64,000 bases of DNA, taken from positions 8,808,001 to 8,872,000 of the forward strand of contig CM067527.1 of assembly GCA_034509925.1 (NCBI GenBank), read 5' to 3'. Within the stretch, counting starts at the first letter, position 1. Every line of letters begins with the position of its first letter. Position numbers and translations under genes: made by a program. The notes under the pieces are model-generated. The model did no database searches. It saw only the letters and a program-made list of their open reading frames with translations, and was not told where the DNA came from. The stretch comes from Hirudinaria manillensis (taxonomy: Eukaryota > Annelida > Clitellata > Hirudinida > Hirudinidae). Below are positions 27,802 through 40,183 of the stretch, in pieces.

Positions 27802-30749
27802 TAGGAAGTTAGTTTCTTTAGAAGTATGCTAATTGAATGATTTGATGTGTGTCTAGCTGCTCAATATGTGTATGTTTATATTTCGAACTTATATAAAAGT
27901 ATACCTAGAATAATATTTATTTATGACACATGGAGTTCCTAACCAATGGAGAATTCATTTTTAAATCAAAAATCTTCAGTTGATGCCATCCTGCAAATCA
28001 ATGCAAAATGTGAATTTATACTTTGGATGTTTGTTTGTTTTGTTATGTGGAGCTAATTTCTGACCAATAATTTCTGCATTTTTTTATATATATATAATAA
28101 CATTTAAGTGTTATGCAGGTGTTGCTTTTGTTGTTTGTGCATTAATGGAAGCTATTGCCTATTATTGATATTTTTGCACTTTAATTTCATTACTGAGTTT
28201 AATTGTCTTCTTTGGACTCCCTAACTTTACCCTTTATTTGTCTTGCATAATGATATTCACTCAAGGCCAATAAATTGTTGCATGTTTATCATGAAATCTT
28301 GAAAGCTTTGCTTTTCATTGTTTATTTAGAATTACGTTTATCGTTTTGAATCGTGGTTTATGATATCTTCATTTCCTTCTTCACCCTCAAGCGACATGCC
28401 TTGTTAAGCGTCGGAAAAATCGTTTGTTGAAAATTGTTCAATCGGGTTCCATGCCTCATTGATCCTCCTACAACTGGCCTCATTGTTTTTATTGCTCATA
28501 GTTGATTTTGCACCTTAACTTTTCTCTAGACTTTGGGCAGTATTAGTTAATGTTTATTTTGGTTCCTGGTGATAGTACAACTTGAGTTACTAAGGGATGA
28601 TTGGTTTTTATTTAGCATGGAGTTGTATTTACACTATCATCATATCTCTGTTTGAAGTTGCTTATAATGCTAAAGTTTTACATGGCTTCAATATCACTGC
28701 ATATTGGAAAATCACATAGCACCCATATTCATAGCCATAATTAGGATCTTGATTCTGTAATAGTTCATATTCCCCAACAATGCAATTCCAATTGATGTTA
28801 TGCTTTCTTGGATCTCCATTGGAATATCACATTGAGATAACTTATTGTTTCAGCAATATGTAATAAACAATAAATCTATATTTGTATGATTTTTGTATTA
28901 TTACTCCTGTGGGTGGTTATGATGGAAAAGATCTTGCATATTTTTCTCTGTGGTATGATTTACAAATATTGTTGCCTAGCAGCAGTTGCAAATTAACCTG
29001 GTTTTAATGTAAAACATTTAAAAAACTACACATAATCATAAAGTGGCCAGGTAGGCATTTATTATCATCTATTTTGTTTTCAACTCTTTTAGTTGTCTAG
29101 AATATAAGAAAATAAAACATTGATTGGAGAAGTGCTGCAGTCTTTTCCAGACTTATCTCAGATTCAGTATTACACTAGTAATTCAGAAGAATAATCTTAT
29201 TTAATTATAATAAGACTTCTTGGCAAGACATTTAAGTCTTTGAGAGGCTTAAAAAACCTTGAACCCAAGATATCCAAAAATTCAGGGGTGGTCAAATGAG
29301 CCTGTCCATGTCCTTTAATTACTTATTTTTATGAACAAAAAGTTCTGTTCGTAATCATCTCTGATTTTAATGAAGCGCTTTTTGTCTTTTCAGTACGGTT
29401 AAGCCCATTACAAAGTGCTTCATTTAAAACCTTCAAAATTTGTTCCTACCTTAGTGAGTTAATTTGTTAAGCCTTTGTAGACTTTTGTAGTCTTATCATA
29501 TGTGGCTGCTGCATTGTTGAAATTGTCCTTGAAGGGATCAATTCAGGGGTCTTGGTGCAGGATATGATTTTCTAAACTTGAAGAGCAGATGACTTGAAAG
29601 AATTGACTTCAAATAAGATGCTTGGAGTGGGAGTTTGAGGAAATTCAAAGAATTTGATCTGAAACTCTGAATGAGAATGTGAAGATTGTGTAGTAGCCAA
29701 TGTTCTTTGCTTTAAATGACTTTCTTTGTGATAGCTGGAGTACAGATCTTGATTATCATTTGCTTTGGGAATACATGTGCAAATAGAAATAATTCACCTG
29801 GCACTTTATTTTTGTTGGAGACCTGTTTTGTAGCAGAAGTAGTGGTAACACCCATGAAACTGTTCTATAATGTTATAATGAATCTGTGTGCTAATTTAGG
29901 TTTTTATTTGCAGTAAGTATCTGGTGCAAAGCACTATTAATATGAATACTTTTAATTTACATTATTGTGAGTGAATAATTAATTCGCTTTTTCTTAGGAT
30001 TCCTGTGATGCAGCAAAAACAAAATGTATTTGTGTATAACTATTGGGTACCTGCCATCTTAAGAAAAATTTATCAGGAAGCAGCAAATTGGTTTTAATTT
30101 GCTGAGACTACACATAATCATTGTTATGGGGAGTTTCAGAAGATTTTTCAGAGTCAATTTACTCCCCATAGACCAAATCCATTCATTCATGTTTTATATT
30201 ATTTTACCCTCAGCCACCAATCAGCATTGTTAATTACCAAAGAGCTGCTCAAGCTAAGTTTGGATAATAAACTTTAACAGTACTACTAAACCTGATTTTA
30301 CATGTCAGATTACAAGTTTAGTGTGAATATTAAGGTTTTCTAGGTGATGCATGATTCCAACAGGCCCTTGTGGGAAATGGAGGAGTTGGAAATAAAAGGA
30401 GTCTTGGGCAAAAAATTCCAGCTTGAGAGACTCTTCCAGTTACTAATGAAATTATTGGTAGTCTCACTCTTATGTTCTCCAAATTGACTTACAAATACTT
30501 CTGAATTCACTAATTATTTATATTTTTTTTACTCCTCAATGAAAACTACTAATCACTATTATTCCTCATTCATCTTTGCATTTGAGAGACAGAACTGAAT
30601 AAAATTTAGTTGTGGTAGATCAGGGTCAACAAACTGTTTCAGCATTTTGAGAAGGTTTGCTGAGCTATACTACTAGTCAAATAGTAGGTTAATTAAAAAA
30701 TGTATGATTCCAGAAGCTAGAATTTAAAAATTTGTGACCTCTCAGAATA
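27802..30749. other. ARHGAP39 3' flank and intergenic region
   Basis: AT-rich DNA with no recognisable coding exon. AATAAA words near 28269 and 28865 could serve as polyadenylation signals for ARHGAP39. The open frame at 29716-29916 (+) has no domain or splice context. Confidence 0.45.
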
Positions 30750-31617
30750 TTATAAAAGGGTTCTTTCATCCAAAATTATGTCAATATTTTGGATGGATTC
30801 ATCCATTGAGTCACTTCTCCATAAGCCACTATCTGCACTCTGGTGCATGGCAATTGCTGAAATAACACTTTTGTCAAGTTGGTAACTTCTTTGGAAATGC
30901 CCAGAGGTTACCTGTAGTATAGATAGATAATAATAAAAGATGACACTAAAAATGAAAGTTCTGAGTGATTTCTTTAATAGAACATTGTTTACCATTTCCC
31001 TAGCGATATGACATGATTTGGTCTTTGGACTGAAGGTGTTGGCATGAATTCCATGACTGCAAACAGCTTTACTTTTAGAGCCGTAGGGTGAATTCAGATC
31101 TTCATTTGATTCAAATCCACTATTATTATATGATGAAGCACCACCTGTTGTAGTGAGTATTTTCAATGTTTTTATAGATATATTACTTGCCTGCTACAAA
31201 AGACTTACTTAAAACTTTTGAAGGAAAGTGTGTTATTTGCCTGTTTTTATGCACAGTCGTCTACAAAGTTCAATAAAAATTATCAAAGATTTATTTATAA
31301 ATTTTATTTTAAGCTTATCAACCAATATGTGGGGAACAGATGGTGCTATTTGACTTATGTCTCCAATAGGGCAATGAGGCTGGATCTTTTCCACAGTGTC
31401 TGTTGTATTGGTTTTTGATAAATATAATGGTTCAAATTTACATTTTTCATAACTATATGTGTCTAAAAGATTATGCTATTAAAACACTAAATTAATTTGA
31501 AGTTCTTAAAAAAAAATTGGCCATGTTTTTATAAGCGCATCTGTGCCAACTCACCTATTTCATCAGCCACTTCTTGAACGCATCCTTTGCAACAAAAGCA
31601 AAATAATTCCAGCTTTC
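30750..31617 (-). CDS. Unidentified protein, C-terminal 124 residues (5' exons not found)
   Basis: Three exons join in frame: 31555-31617, 30993-31144 and 30750-30911, with clean donors (GTGAGT, GTAAAC) and acceptors. The first includes a Cys cluster, FCFCCKGC. The rest is hydrophilic and Ser/Asn-rich (GASSYNNSGFESNEDLNSPY) and ends GLWRSDSMDESIQNIDIILD then ERTLL. No domain is recognised; it could be the tail of a membrane or signalling protein. The 63-bp exon begins in phase 1, so at least one exon lies further upstream (above 31617), where I could not place it. Open frames, phases and splice sites agree, which argues for a real gene. Confidence 0.55.
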
Positions 31618-32481
31618 CTGTTACGAAATGTTAAATTACGTTTATAGCGATATGTAACAATTGCCCAGGTAACAACCTTTGACCTAGAATTCAGGTAATC
31701 AGGGATGGGTCTATAAATAAGAAATTAGCAGTAATTTCTCGTAAAAATCTACATAACGATCAGTGGGTTCATTTGGTAGAAAAATGTTAAAGTTGGCAAC
31801 TTTCAAATCCGAAAATATTTTCTTGACATTTTAATATAACTTCTTGAAACTAAGGCAACACTTTCCGACCTTCTTCAACATTATTTCCCACTGACCCTCA
31901 AATAAGTTCGTCATTAAGGCTGACACTAGGCCAAGTTTTTCACCCTTCAGTTTGGTTTTACGTGTTTTGCAAGGTAACAGTTTATAAACCCAGATAATAT
32001 CTAATACCCCTTTTATGCTAAATTTATTTTACCATAACATGAAGCTGGTGTCAAGCTGATGTCAAACATCCTGTTCGAGAAAGTATGAGAATGTTCAAAA
32101 TCCCTCTTTTAATTTCCTCATTATGTACTCCCAGACCAACACAAGTCGATAAAATTCGATTCTAGAACCATCTTATTAACAAATTATAAGCATACATAAT
32201 CAAATGTATTTATATTTAATATTGCTTCAGCAGTTTGGATATATTTACATTCCTTATGGCCAAGCTGGTTGTTTTGTTACCAAAATGTTTTACTTCTGTT
32301 TATTCAATAAAGGGGAAAAGGCAATTTATTTCCTTTAGAAATAACACAGGCACAAAATGACAATTGATCTTATTTAAATTTAGTTAAATACAAAGAGGAT
32401 CTAAACAATGTTTTGTTATTCAAAAGAAAACAAACTCCACAGTTCGTAGGATACATTCACAATACGCAACTGTCTGAACAA
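31618..32481. other. Between the unidentified gene and MRGBP
   Basis: This should hold the missing 5' exon(s) of the unidentified gene and the MRGBP 3' UTR. An AATAAA on the minus strand (TTTATT at 32325-32330), about 150 bp after the MRGBP stop, is a likely polyadenylation signal. Confidence 0.5.
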
Positions 32482-33183
32482 CTAAAGTCTCCTGCTTCTT
32501 TTGCTCAGAGTTCCAGAATCTGTGTTTCCTGATGGATTGCTATGCCTTGTTCTCTTTCTTTGCTCTGATTTTGCAGTATCTTCAGCTTGCATAGAGTCTT
32601 GTTTTTGATCAATGTCTTTCTTTTCAGGTGTTTCAACTGCTTTTTCACAAAGTGAAGAGGAAGATGACGATGTTGAAATTCGACAAGAACTGCTTATATT
32701 GACTCGAGGGAAATCTGCAGCCATAAGTTCTTTAAAACCCATTGTGTCAGAAGGTAACTCAAAATCAATTTCTTTATCAAGTATGTGTAGTCGTTCTGAG
32801 TCATTCTGTGTTACAACGATAGATTAACAGTGGTACTAAGTGATTTCATCATCTTAAACATTATGTTACCAGTACTCACAAGAGCGTTAATATCGTACAA
32901 TGTTCCGAGGTATTCCCAAATCTCTTTACCATTAAGTTTCCGGTTATTTGAACTATTGATCTTCTCCCGAATGAATGCCATTTGAAAAAACCTGCTTATG
33001 CCTGCCACACAAAAATTGATCAAACTTCAAAAACCTATAATATCCTCAACACTCATGATTATCAATGGACTCACCAACAGGTTTGTGGTCGTGCATGGCA
33101 TGAAACAAGCTGACTTGCATTTCGGTATTCCAAACTGATTTCATTTGCTCCAACCTATCATTATCGACATCATCCACAGCCAT
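32482..33183 (-). CDS. MRGBP: MRG/MORF4L-binding protein (MRGBP/EAF7), NuA4/TIP60 subunit, 184 aa
   Basis: Three exons: 33075-33183, 32880-33001 and 32482-32805. The conserved CT20/EAF7 domain is clear: VWNTEMQVSLFHAMHDHKPV at the N-terminus, then RFFQMAFIREKINSSNN and GKEIWEYLGTLYDINAL, followed by the acidic DKEIDFELP segment. The C-terminal half is Ser-rich and ends in a basic run (KRSRRL), probably a nuclear localisation signal. MRGBP links the chromodomain protein MRG15 to the NuA4/TIP60 histone acetyltransferase complex in the nucleus. At 184 residues it is near the family's usual length (about 200). Confidence 0.93.
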
Positions 33184-33899
33184 TACTGAACTATCCAAAC
33201 TACGGTGATTTCGTTATTTTGTAAACAGCTTGTTTGAGCGAATATTTGAATTTCGATTGTAAATATGTTGTTGTTAATTATTTGCAAATTTAAATTGAGT
33301 TTTTTTTTTATTATATTTCAAAATTTTTTTGGCATTGCTTCAAATTTTAGTTTAAATTTTGTGATTTCAATAATGTTATCTTAGTTTAACGCTTTTCAAT
33401 ATTAATAATTATTGCACTCCATATTATATTTCACAATATTGATACTTCAGATCCAGAATGACACGGTCTTGAAGGTGTTATATTATTCATAAGGAGAGAG
33501 ACTGCATAGCAAGCTGAAGGATTTTGTAGAACTCCGAGGGCAAATTAAACTTGCAATTTAAGTCGGGAGGTGTGGTCTCGCGCGGACTTACATCCTTACT
33601 GCAACTCAACTAGTAACGGCTTAGAATCTCTGATAAAAACTCTTACTTAAATTTAGCTTGAAGTACTGTAATGGCTTACTGCGATATAGCAAACGTGACA
33701 GTTGGGTCTTTAGTTGCAATTCAACTTTACTCAACCCTACAGAACTATGTTGAAACATGAAAACAACACAAAAACTCCTAAAACAAACGGTGATATAAAT
33801 GAAGTACGCACCACAGAAAGTACGCACCCTTTAACCGCAAATTCGCACTCCTACTCGAACTTTCTTTCGCCCTTAAACTCCCGCGACAGAAAAGGTCTG
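33184..33899. other. MRGBP promoter side, AT-rich
   Basis: No gene recognised. 33240-33450 is strongly AT-rich. The open frame at 33714-34055 (+) is partly the retrotransposon relic that follows. Confidence 0.5.
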
Positions 33900-34245
33900 A
33901 GAAAAATAAATTCAATCCACATAATTCATTCTCATTCAACTTTTACAAATTTCAAACACAGAGTTTTCATTCAAGTTGGACAGTGGAACCAGGGACAACT
34001 TTTGCTCAATCGAGATATAGAAGAAATGGGGAAAGCCCATTTTGGAACCGTCTAATATAAGGTATATCTCGGTAACTGGTGACACCATTCAAAACATAGG
34101 ATCATGGAAATAAGGGCTTCGACATCAGAATCTACTTTTGTAGACCCTTCAATTCAATGTCATCAACCTACCGAAGCGCAACATTATCGCCAGAAAGGCA
34201 GCAGTTGACTTATACCATATCATGATCGAAACCTCCTTTCAAAAT
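33900..34245 (+). mobile_element. Relic of a Ty3 element related to the intact copy (protease region)
   Basis: The stretch aligns to 11614-11960 of the intact element: shared words include ATTCAATCCACA, AGTGGAACCAGGGACAA (intact: AGTGGAGCCAGGGACAA), GGGGAAAGCCCA and the segment from GGTGA.ACCATTC. It carries many substitutions and indels, so it is an old copy of the same or a sister family, cut down to part of the protease region. No LTR is seen next to it. Confidence 0.85.
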
Positions 34246-35607
34246 TACTTTTTTTAATGTAATAGTTATTTTCTAATTAAAAAATATAAAAATTTCATAC
34301 GAATTTGTGGTAACTCATACTATAATGCTTAATTAAAATTTACTTGACTTAAAATTGGCTATTTACTAACAAAAAGATTATTGGTGCTGGTTCCCATGTA
34401 CAGGTACAGGTGCTTAGAAACAAGTACCGCCACTTGAGCCTCTAGTACTGGTACTTGAAAACTGGCTACTAGTCTGTTACTTACCATTCGCTACATCATC
34501 GATAGCCGAGTTTGTATCGCTCCTGCCCCTGTTGTGGTAAGCCCATCCATCGTTTTTAGTGAATCTCCGATGTGCCGCAGGAGAGAGGGCTAGGATCGCC
34601 TCCTTGGGTTAAAGTTTGAAAATAACTTTGTTTTAAATTGCAAGTCCTCTCGAAGTTGGACTTGGATTGAGGGTAGTACTGTTTTAGTAACTTTCTAAAG
34701 CACTTTTATTTCATTTTATTTTACTTTCGAAATAAATGTAACAAAAAACTTGGCTGCGCGCAGGACGGACAGACCTGCTAAATCTAGTCACCGGCCAGGC
34801 TAAAAATTTCGATTAATCGGTTGAAGAGTCTTAGGTAGCCTAAAGGAATATTGATGGGGAGAAGAGAGACTTGATGAATATGCCTCCCAATTCTCAATTA
34901 ATGTGCATTTATTTCGATCAACTTATATTAAATTCATCTCAGTTGATTTTTGACACACCTTCGGGAAACGGACTAAAAAAAGAGTTTGCAAAAGTAATCA
35001 ATTCTCAAATACAATAATCTGACTTCTGGGCAAAGTTGGTTAGACTAATAGCATTTTAAAAACATAAAATTAATTAAAATAGCATGCAAAAAGATTTAAG
35101 AAATATTTCATTTGTTTATAAACTTTGAAGAGATGCATTAGGAAAATCTCAAATATCAAATATCGTGTAATAGAATGAAATGTGTTACATATTTTATGTT
35201 TGTAAGTGAAGCTTCTTTCCCTTGCTGAAAAAGTCACGAGCTTGAACTCATTTTGAAAGGACGAAAATCCTTCTCTTTAATTCCAACCAGGGCAACTTCT
35301 TCTCGATTTCCAGGTTTTGGAGTCCGCTCCTGTTTTCGAGTAATCTCCTAGAGAGATAGGCCAATCCATCTGTGGGATTGGAGTAATGAACCAACTTCGA
35401 CACCGGGATATTTTTAGATCCTAGATAAAATGCTTACATAAGTCTTCAATATAGAATTACAATGCATGCCTACGATATCCATCATTTTAATATCGTAAGA
35501 CTTGCAAATGCTTAGTTTATGTTTCTTAGAAGTAACTCTAAATGTAATTAAGTTGGTTCACACGTATAGGTTTCAACTTTGTAAAATTCCTGCTTTATTA
35601 AAACCAA
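34246..35607. other. Downstream of the proline dehydrogenase gene; no gene recognised
   Basis: I searched the minus strand here for the missing C-terminal exon(s) of proline dehydrogenase and found none. A GTACAGGTAC/GTACTGGTAC-rich patch near 34395-34455 looks like a degenerate simple repeat. Confidence 0.45.
35594..35599 (-). terminator. Possible polyadenylation signal of the proline dehydrogenase gene
   Basis: AATAAA on the minus strand, 9 bp after the predicted stop codon at 35608-35610. Its position supports the idea that the transcript ends here and that the short C-terminus is real, but it would be unusually close to the stop. Confidence 0.4.
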
Positions 35608-38035
35608 TTACAAAAATATTTGGCGAGACTTGTCTAAAGTACATTTTACATCATTGACGCATTTACAAATGAACATTAGAAGTATATGTTTTACCCAGAG
35701 TATATGTTATGTGATCTCTCATGCCAATTAATTGTGCAAAAGAAATTCCATGTTTATTAACATCAATCCCCTTCTCTTCCATCCTATTATAATTTCAAAA
35801 AGTTAATAACTTTGTAGATATTAATAATTATTGCTACATTAAGTAATTACTAGTTTTTCGTACCTTCTCAGTACGTCAATGATACTGTCCTGGTTGTGAG
35901 TTGCGAAAATTAATCTGATTCCTTCAGGTTTTAGCTTGATTTCCTTCAACAGAAGTTCAGTTACTCTCTCGTACATTCTTGTTGTAGTTTCATAGTTCTC
36001 ATTCAATGGATCTGCACGTTTTTCTTGTTTGGCAAGATTTTTTTCCTTTTTTATATTAATTAATCGTTATTCTGTATTATTTATCCAAGATTTTAGTTTA
36101 GAATTGGCAGAAAGTACCTCGTTCATGTAAGCGCCTCTTACAATCTTGCCACCGAAACAGAATCCTTCTTTTGACGCTATTTGCAAATGCCTTTCCACAG
36201 TCTCAGCTGCTGTCTGTTTTATAATTTAAACGCACAATTATTATCATTTACACTATGTCATTTTGTTGGCGTATACTTAAAGTGAGTAGATATTATATGT
36301 AAAATAGTTTTGGCAAGCAACTAAAATAAAACAAAGTGCAAGTGGAGCAAATAGATTATCATAAAAATATAATATTTATTTACAATAAATGTAGTAGTAA
36401 CTTCCAAGTGGATCATTATTTCATTTGAAAAACTTAGAGGTTACATAATTGTTTTAGAAACAGAAGTCGATCATCAAAACAATTTAAATTGCAAACTTTG
36501 AGATAGCATTGGTAAGTATTCAATACAACTGGTTTCTTCTTGTTGAATTTTCTTTGGACATCAAGTACTAGAGTTTCTATAGCAGTCTGCAGGTATGTTT
36601 GTTCGGCGTCGAAATTCAGCGTGATGTTTGACTCGAAGGCTACCTCTCAAGAATTCAGGTTTTAACTTATTATCACTATTATTATTGTTGTTGTTATTGT
36701 TAATATATTATTATTATTATTAACTTATATTCATTTTCAATTTTAAAAGTTAGTGGATATATCTACTTGACTCAATTTTTCCATTCTCTTCATGAGAGCC
36801 TCAAGCTCACGAGCTTCATTTTCATTTAGAAATTTAAGATTCGTTCCTTCAACGTTCTACACAAATTGTAATTTATTAAATAACATACGAATTTTTCACA
36901 AATGGTTCACAATAAAATAAAAACCTTCGCGAGGAATTGATTGAAATCTAAATGAAAAATTGCACTGTAAGGACAGCACGAAAGATCCCTTTAAGAAATC
37001 AGATGGTTTAGTGTTTTTACACTAACATTGGTATGTAAAGGATTGATAACCTTTCAGCGCATTTTTTCTGAAGCCATTGATTAACCTCGGGTCTATCAGC
37101 TCTAGTAAGGAGGTCAAGTTGTTCTTTGACAATGCCGTTAAACATTTTCTGGACAGGAAAAAAATATATACTTATTTTTCATAAAGGTGAAAACGAAAAC
37201 ATGAAATAACCAAGACAGAGAAGTTCGTCAGAAAAGTTATTTTCGTGGGGACAACAGGCTCGAAGGCCGAGAAATCTTCAAAAATGGGAAAATTAAAAGA
37301 TTTTTTACAAATGACTAATTTTTGTCACAAATAGTTTAACGAATGCTCAAGTGAACACAACCATAACATTTAGCGGCAATATTCAAACTCTGTAGAACAT
37401 TAAGAAAATTTGTATTGATCCATTCGTTCATTTCCTCTTTGAAGGAATTTTCTAAGGAAGCTCTACAACAATTAAGTGCTGCTCAGTGTTATATTATATT
37501 TTTTTTGGATAAAGTTATTTAGAAAAACTATGTAGAACTTTGATAACCCGTGGAACTCTGCTGCGGTATAAGTGAGCATAGGCATAATGCCGTGGTTGAT
37601 TTGCTTGCGAAGATGTTTTAATATTTTATCTTCATCTTCCCAAACCATGAACTGGCCAAAAATTGTTGCTTCCATAAGTAACTCGAATATTTTCTTTCCA
37701 AATAAGCTTCTCGTTAGTTTCAGCAACTTCAAATCAATAATTATCGTTGCATTTACGACAAACAATCAGCTTAAAAGGCAGACCTTTGCATGTCTGTGGA
37801 CGAGAAAGTCAGAGGAACACATTTGGAAAACTATAAGAGATCTGATGAGTTCTTTACTTGGTCGGTCCTTGTAGATGATTTTGGTGTTCATGAAGTCCTT
37901 CGACTCAACAATCTGAGATTTCGAGGCATCGGTCTGACTTCCACATCTCCAAGCGAAATGAACATTTGAAACCATTTTCTTTTTCCCATTTTGTAAAGGG
38001 ATTCGCAGCTCGTTTAGCAATATCCTCTGAAGCAT
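35608..38035 (-). CDS. PRODH: Proline dehydrogenase, apparently C-terminally truncated, 452 aa
   Basis: Twelve exons join in frame: 37784-38035, 37548-37726, 37368-37462, 37211-37275, 37051-37148, 36925-36964, 36767-36856, 36497-36643, 36118-36213, 35864-36045, 35695-35783 and 35608-35633. Family blocks are present: RPSKELIRSLIVFQMCSSDF, GKKIFELLMEATIFGQFM, NENEARELEALMKRMEKLSQ, FDAEQTYLQTAI, KKKPVVLNTYQCYLK, GFCFGGKIVRGAYMNE, RLIFATHNQDSI and ISFAQLIGMRDHITYTL. PRODH is the FAD-dependent mitochondrial enzyme that oxidises proline to pyrroline-5-carboxylate. After HITYTL the family continues with a YKYVPYGP segment and a helix holding the substrate-binding RRxxEN; here the best splice gives DKSRQIFL and a stop, so about 90 residues including that helix are missing. 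Either the model misses a distant exon, the assembly is wrong, or the copy is not catalytic. Confidence 0.88.
36670..36722. repeat. TTA/TTG trinucleotide simple repeat
   Basis: An imperfect run of TTA/TTG/ATT trinucleotides inside the proline dehydrogenase intron 36644-36766 on the minus-strand gene, between the NVEG and VAFE exons. Confidence 0.7.
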
Positions 38036-40183
38036 GAAATATGTCAGAAAATGAAGATACCAACGTTAATCTACTGATCGAGGGTTAAGTCGATCGGATT
38101 CAAAGTTCGTCGAAGATAGAAGGCGTAATCGATCAAGAAATTACTGAGCTGTTGAACTAATGTCATTGTACTTTAATCGAAATTTTTGTCTGTTTTTATT
38201 TTTATTTTTAAAACCTTTTATCTTCTATCAGCAGTAATATAATTTTAATAGTCTGGCGCCTGTGACTTTATTTAACTTTATTTCAAGATCTTAAATATGC
38301 CCCTAACCTATCCAAAGTTTTTCAAATGATTATCAAGTTATGTCATCACAATCATCATCGCGATATCATCTATTTTCAAGATATCGTGGTTAAAGCATTT
38401 TGTGAAAATATTTTCAATGATTCTATAAAAGTCGTTTTGGCACCTGCTGTTCCGTAGTTTTTTTTTAAAGAAATATGATTAAGTTACATCCAAGCCCAGT
38501 TAATCCTATCTTTGTTGATTGATATTTACTTTATGAACATCGAAAAAGAAAAACCATAACATCAGCCAAGAAACACACCTAATATGCAATAGATAGGAAG
38601 CACCATTTTTAGAATGGTATCTATCTATTAAATCATTATATTATCCAGAATTCAATGTTTTATATGCTTATTGAATGTTTCAAAAGCTATTTATTGAATT
38701 TGATGAAATATTATTTTCGAACTGAAATCATACAGAGAGGAACAGATTGATGTTTTGGATAAACCATTTCCTTCAAAATCATTCCATTTCAATATCCCAC
38801 CCCCTTTCGTCCATTCTCTTAGATTACAGCCATCAACTTCGGTTTAGTCGTATTCATCCCCATTACCTCATTCCTTTACAATAAGAATAATACATCCTTA
38901 CCACCTTGCTAATCCATGTTGACTTCTCCCTTGCTGTCTCTTCACTGCCTCCTCAATCTTTACCATTTCATTCCCCCGCCTCATAAGCCCCCTGAATCGT
39001 CATTCGGTATTTAAATTGATTTTTTTTTTTAAATAAAGTGACATCTCAATTCATTCTCGATAAATTGCATCAATTCAGATCGTAAAAGGACCTTTAGTCA
39101 TGTTATAAGATATCTGGAGGCTGTGCAAAGTTCAGAGTATATGTCGGGCCAACAAGGGAAGCATTTAGAAGAAAGTCAATGTAGCAAACATTCCAGGGTA
39201 CCTCGATCTCCCCGCATATGATGACAGTGCATGTATTGGATGCAAGGAATAGCTGAAAGATGATTTTATAAGGAACATGTTGGTTGGTGAAAATTGTATA
39301 TTTTATATTGCTAACTTCAACTTACATATATACACATATGTATTTCAGATTTTAGTTTTGGCATCCTACGTTGAACACATCATAGAGTCTACGACCAGGT
39401 GTTGGCACTATTTTTCGTACCCAGTTGACACCTTTTAAACCCCGTTTGTTTGCTGGGTTATGTGTGATGCTAGACAAAGAATTGTCACGATTTATTGGAA
39501 GGTCGATGATTTGAAGAGCTTATGAAACCTCTACACAAGTTTGCTTCCCTCTTCATCCATTAGCCAAGCATAGTCACTGTAAACAAATGAATCCCAAGAA
39601 ACCACCTCAGTTCCTGAGGAGTTATTGACATCATGACTACTACTAAATTAAAAAAAAACTATCTTTCATTACACTTGAATCTATTCTATCATTGCAAATA
39701 CTTTCAATTTGGGCATTCATCCACCAGAAAATAAAAGCTGTATTGAGAGCTCATCACATTTTTGCTAAGACAAATCCAAGTGACCAAAGTAAATACAGAG
39801 CAAATCCTTGAAATTTATTTTAGAAAGCTACAATCATACTTGATAAACTCAGCTTCTTGTGAATTTCAAAATCAATTGGCAATTTTCAGATCACAGTCTG
39901 ATTTACAAAATTTAGTCAAAAACGAACATGTTGACCATGTAAAACAATAAAAACACTGCAACTACACGAAGCAGATATAATTATTTGTTCTTATTATTTG
40001 GCAGTAAATATCAAAATATAAAACACAACATCAAGTATGCTGAAGATACTCCAACCGACAAGATCCGTCGGCAAAATGTAGCCACGGGATATCATGCTCT
40101 TAAAATCAAAGCGTTCCACAAATAATTCAAAGTATTTGATGAAGCAGGAAGTTAAACAAAAAATAGTAACAATTTTAAAACAA
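38036..40183. other. Between liprin-beta 3' end and proline dehydrogenase start
   Basis: Both neighbours are on the minus strand, so this should hold the liprin-beta 3' UTR and the proline dehydrogenase promoter. A broken minus-strand stretch near 39350-39560 faintly recalls retroelement code but not enough to name. The open frame at 39762-39950 (+) is unsupported. Confidence 0.45.

Noticed and set aside
29716..29916. Hydrophobic 66-codon frame on the + strand
   Set aside because: Isolated, low complexity, no splice or promoter support.
39350..39560. Faint retroelement-like code on the minus strand
   Set aside because: Too broken to match a named motif.
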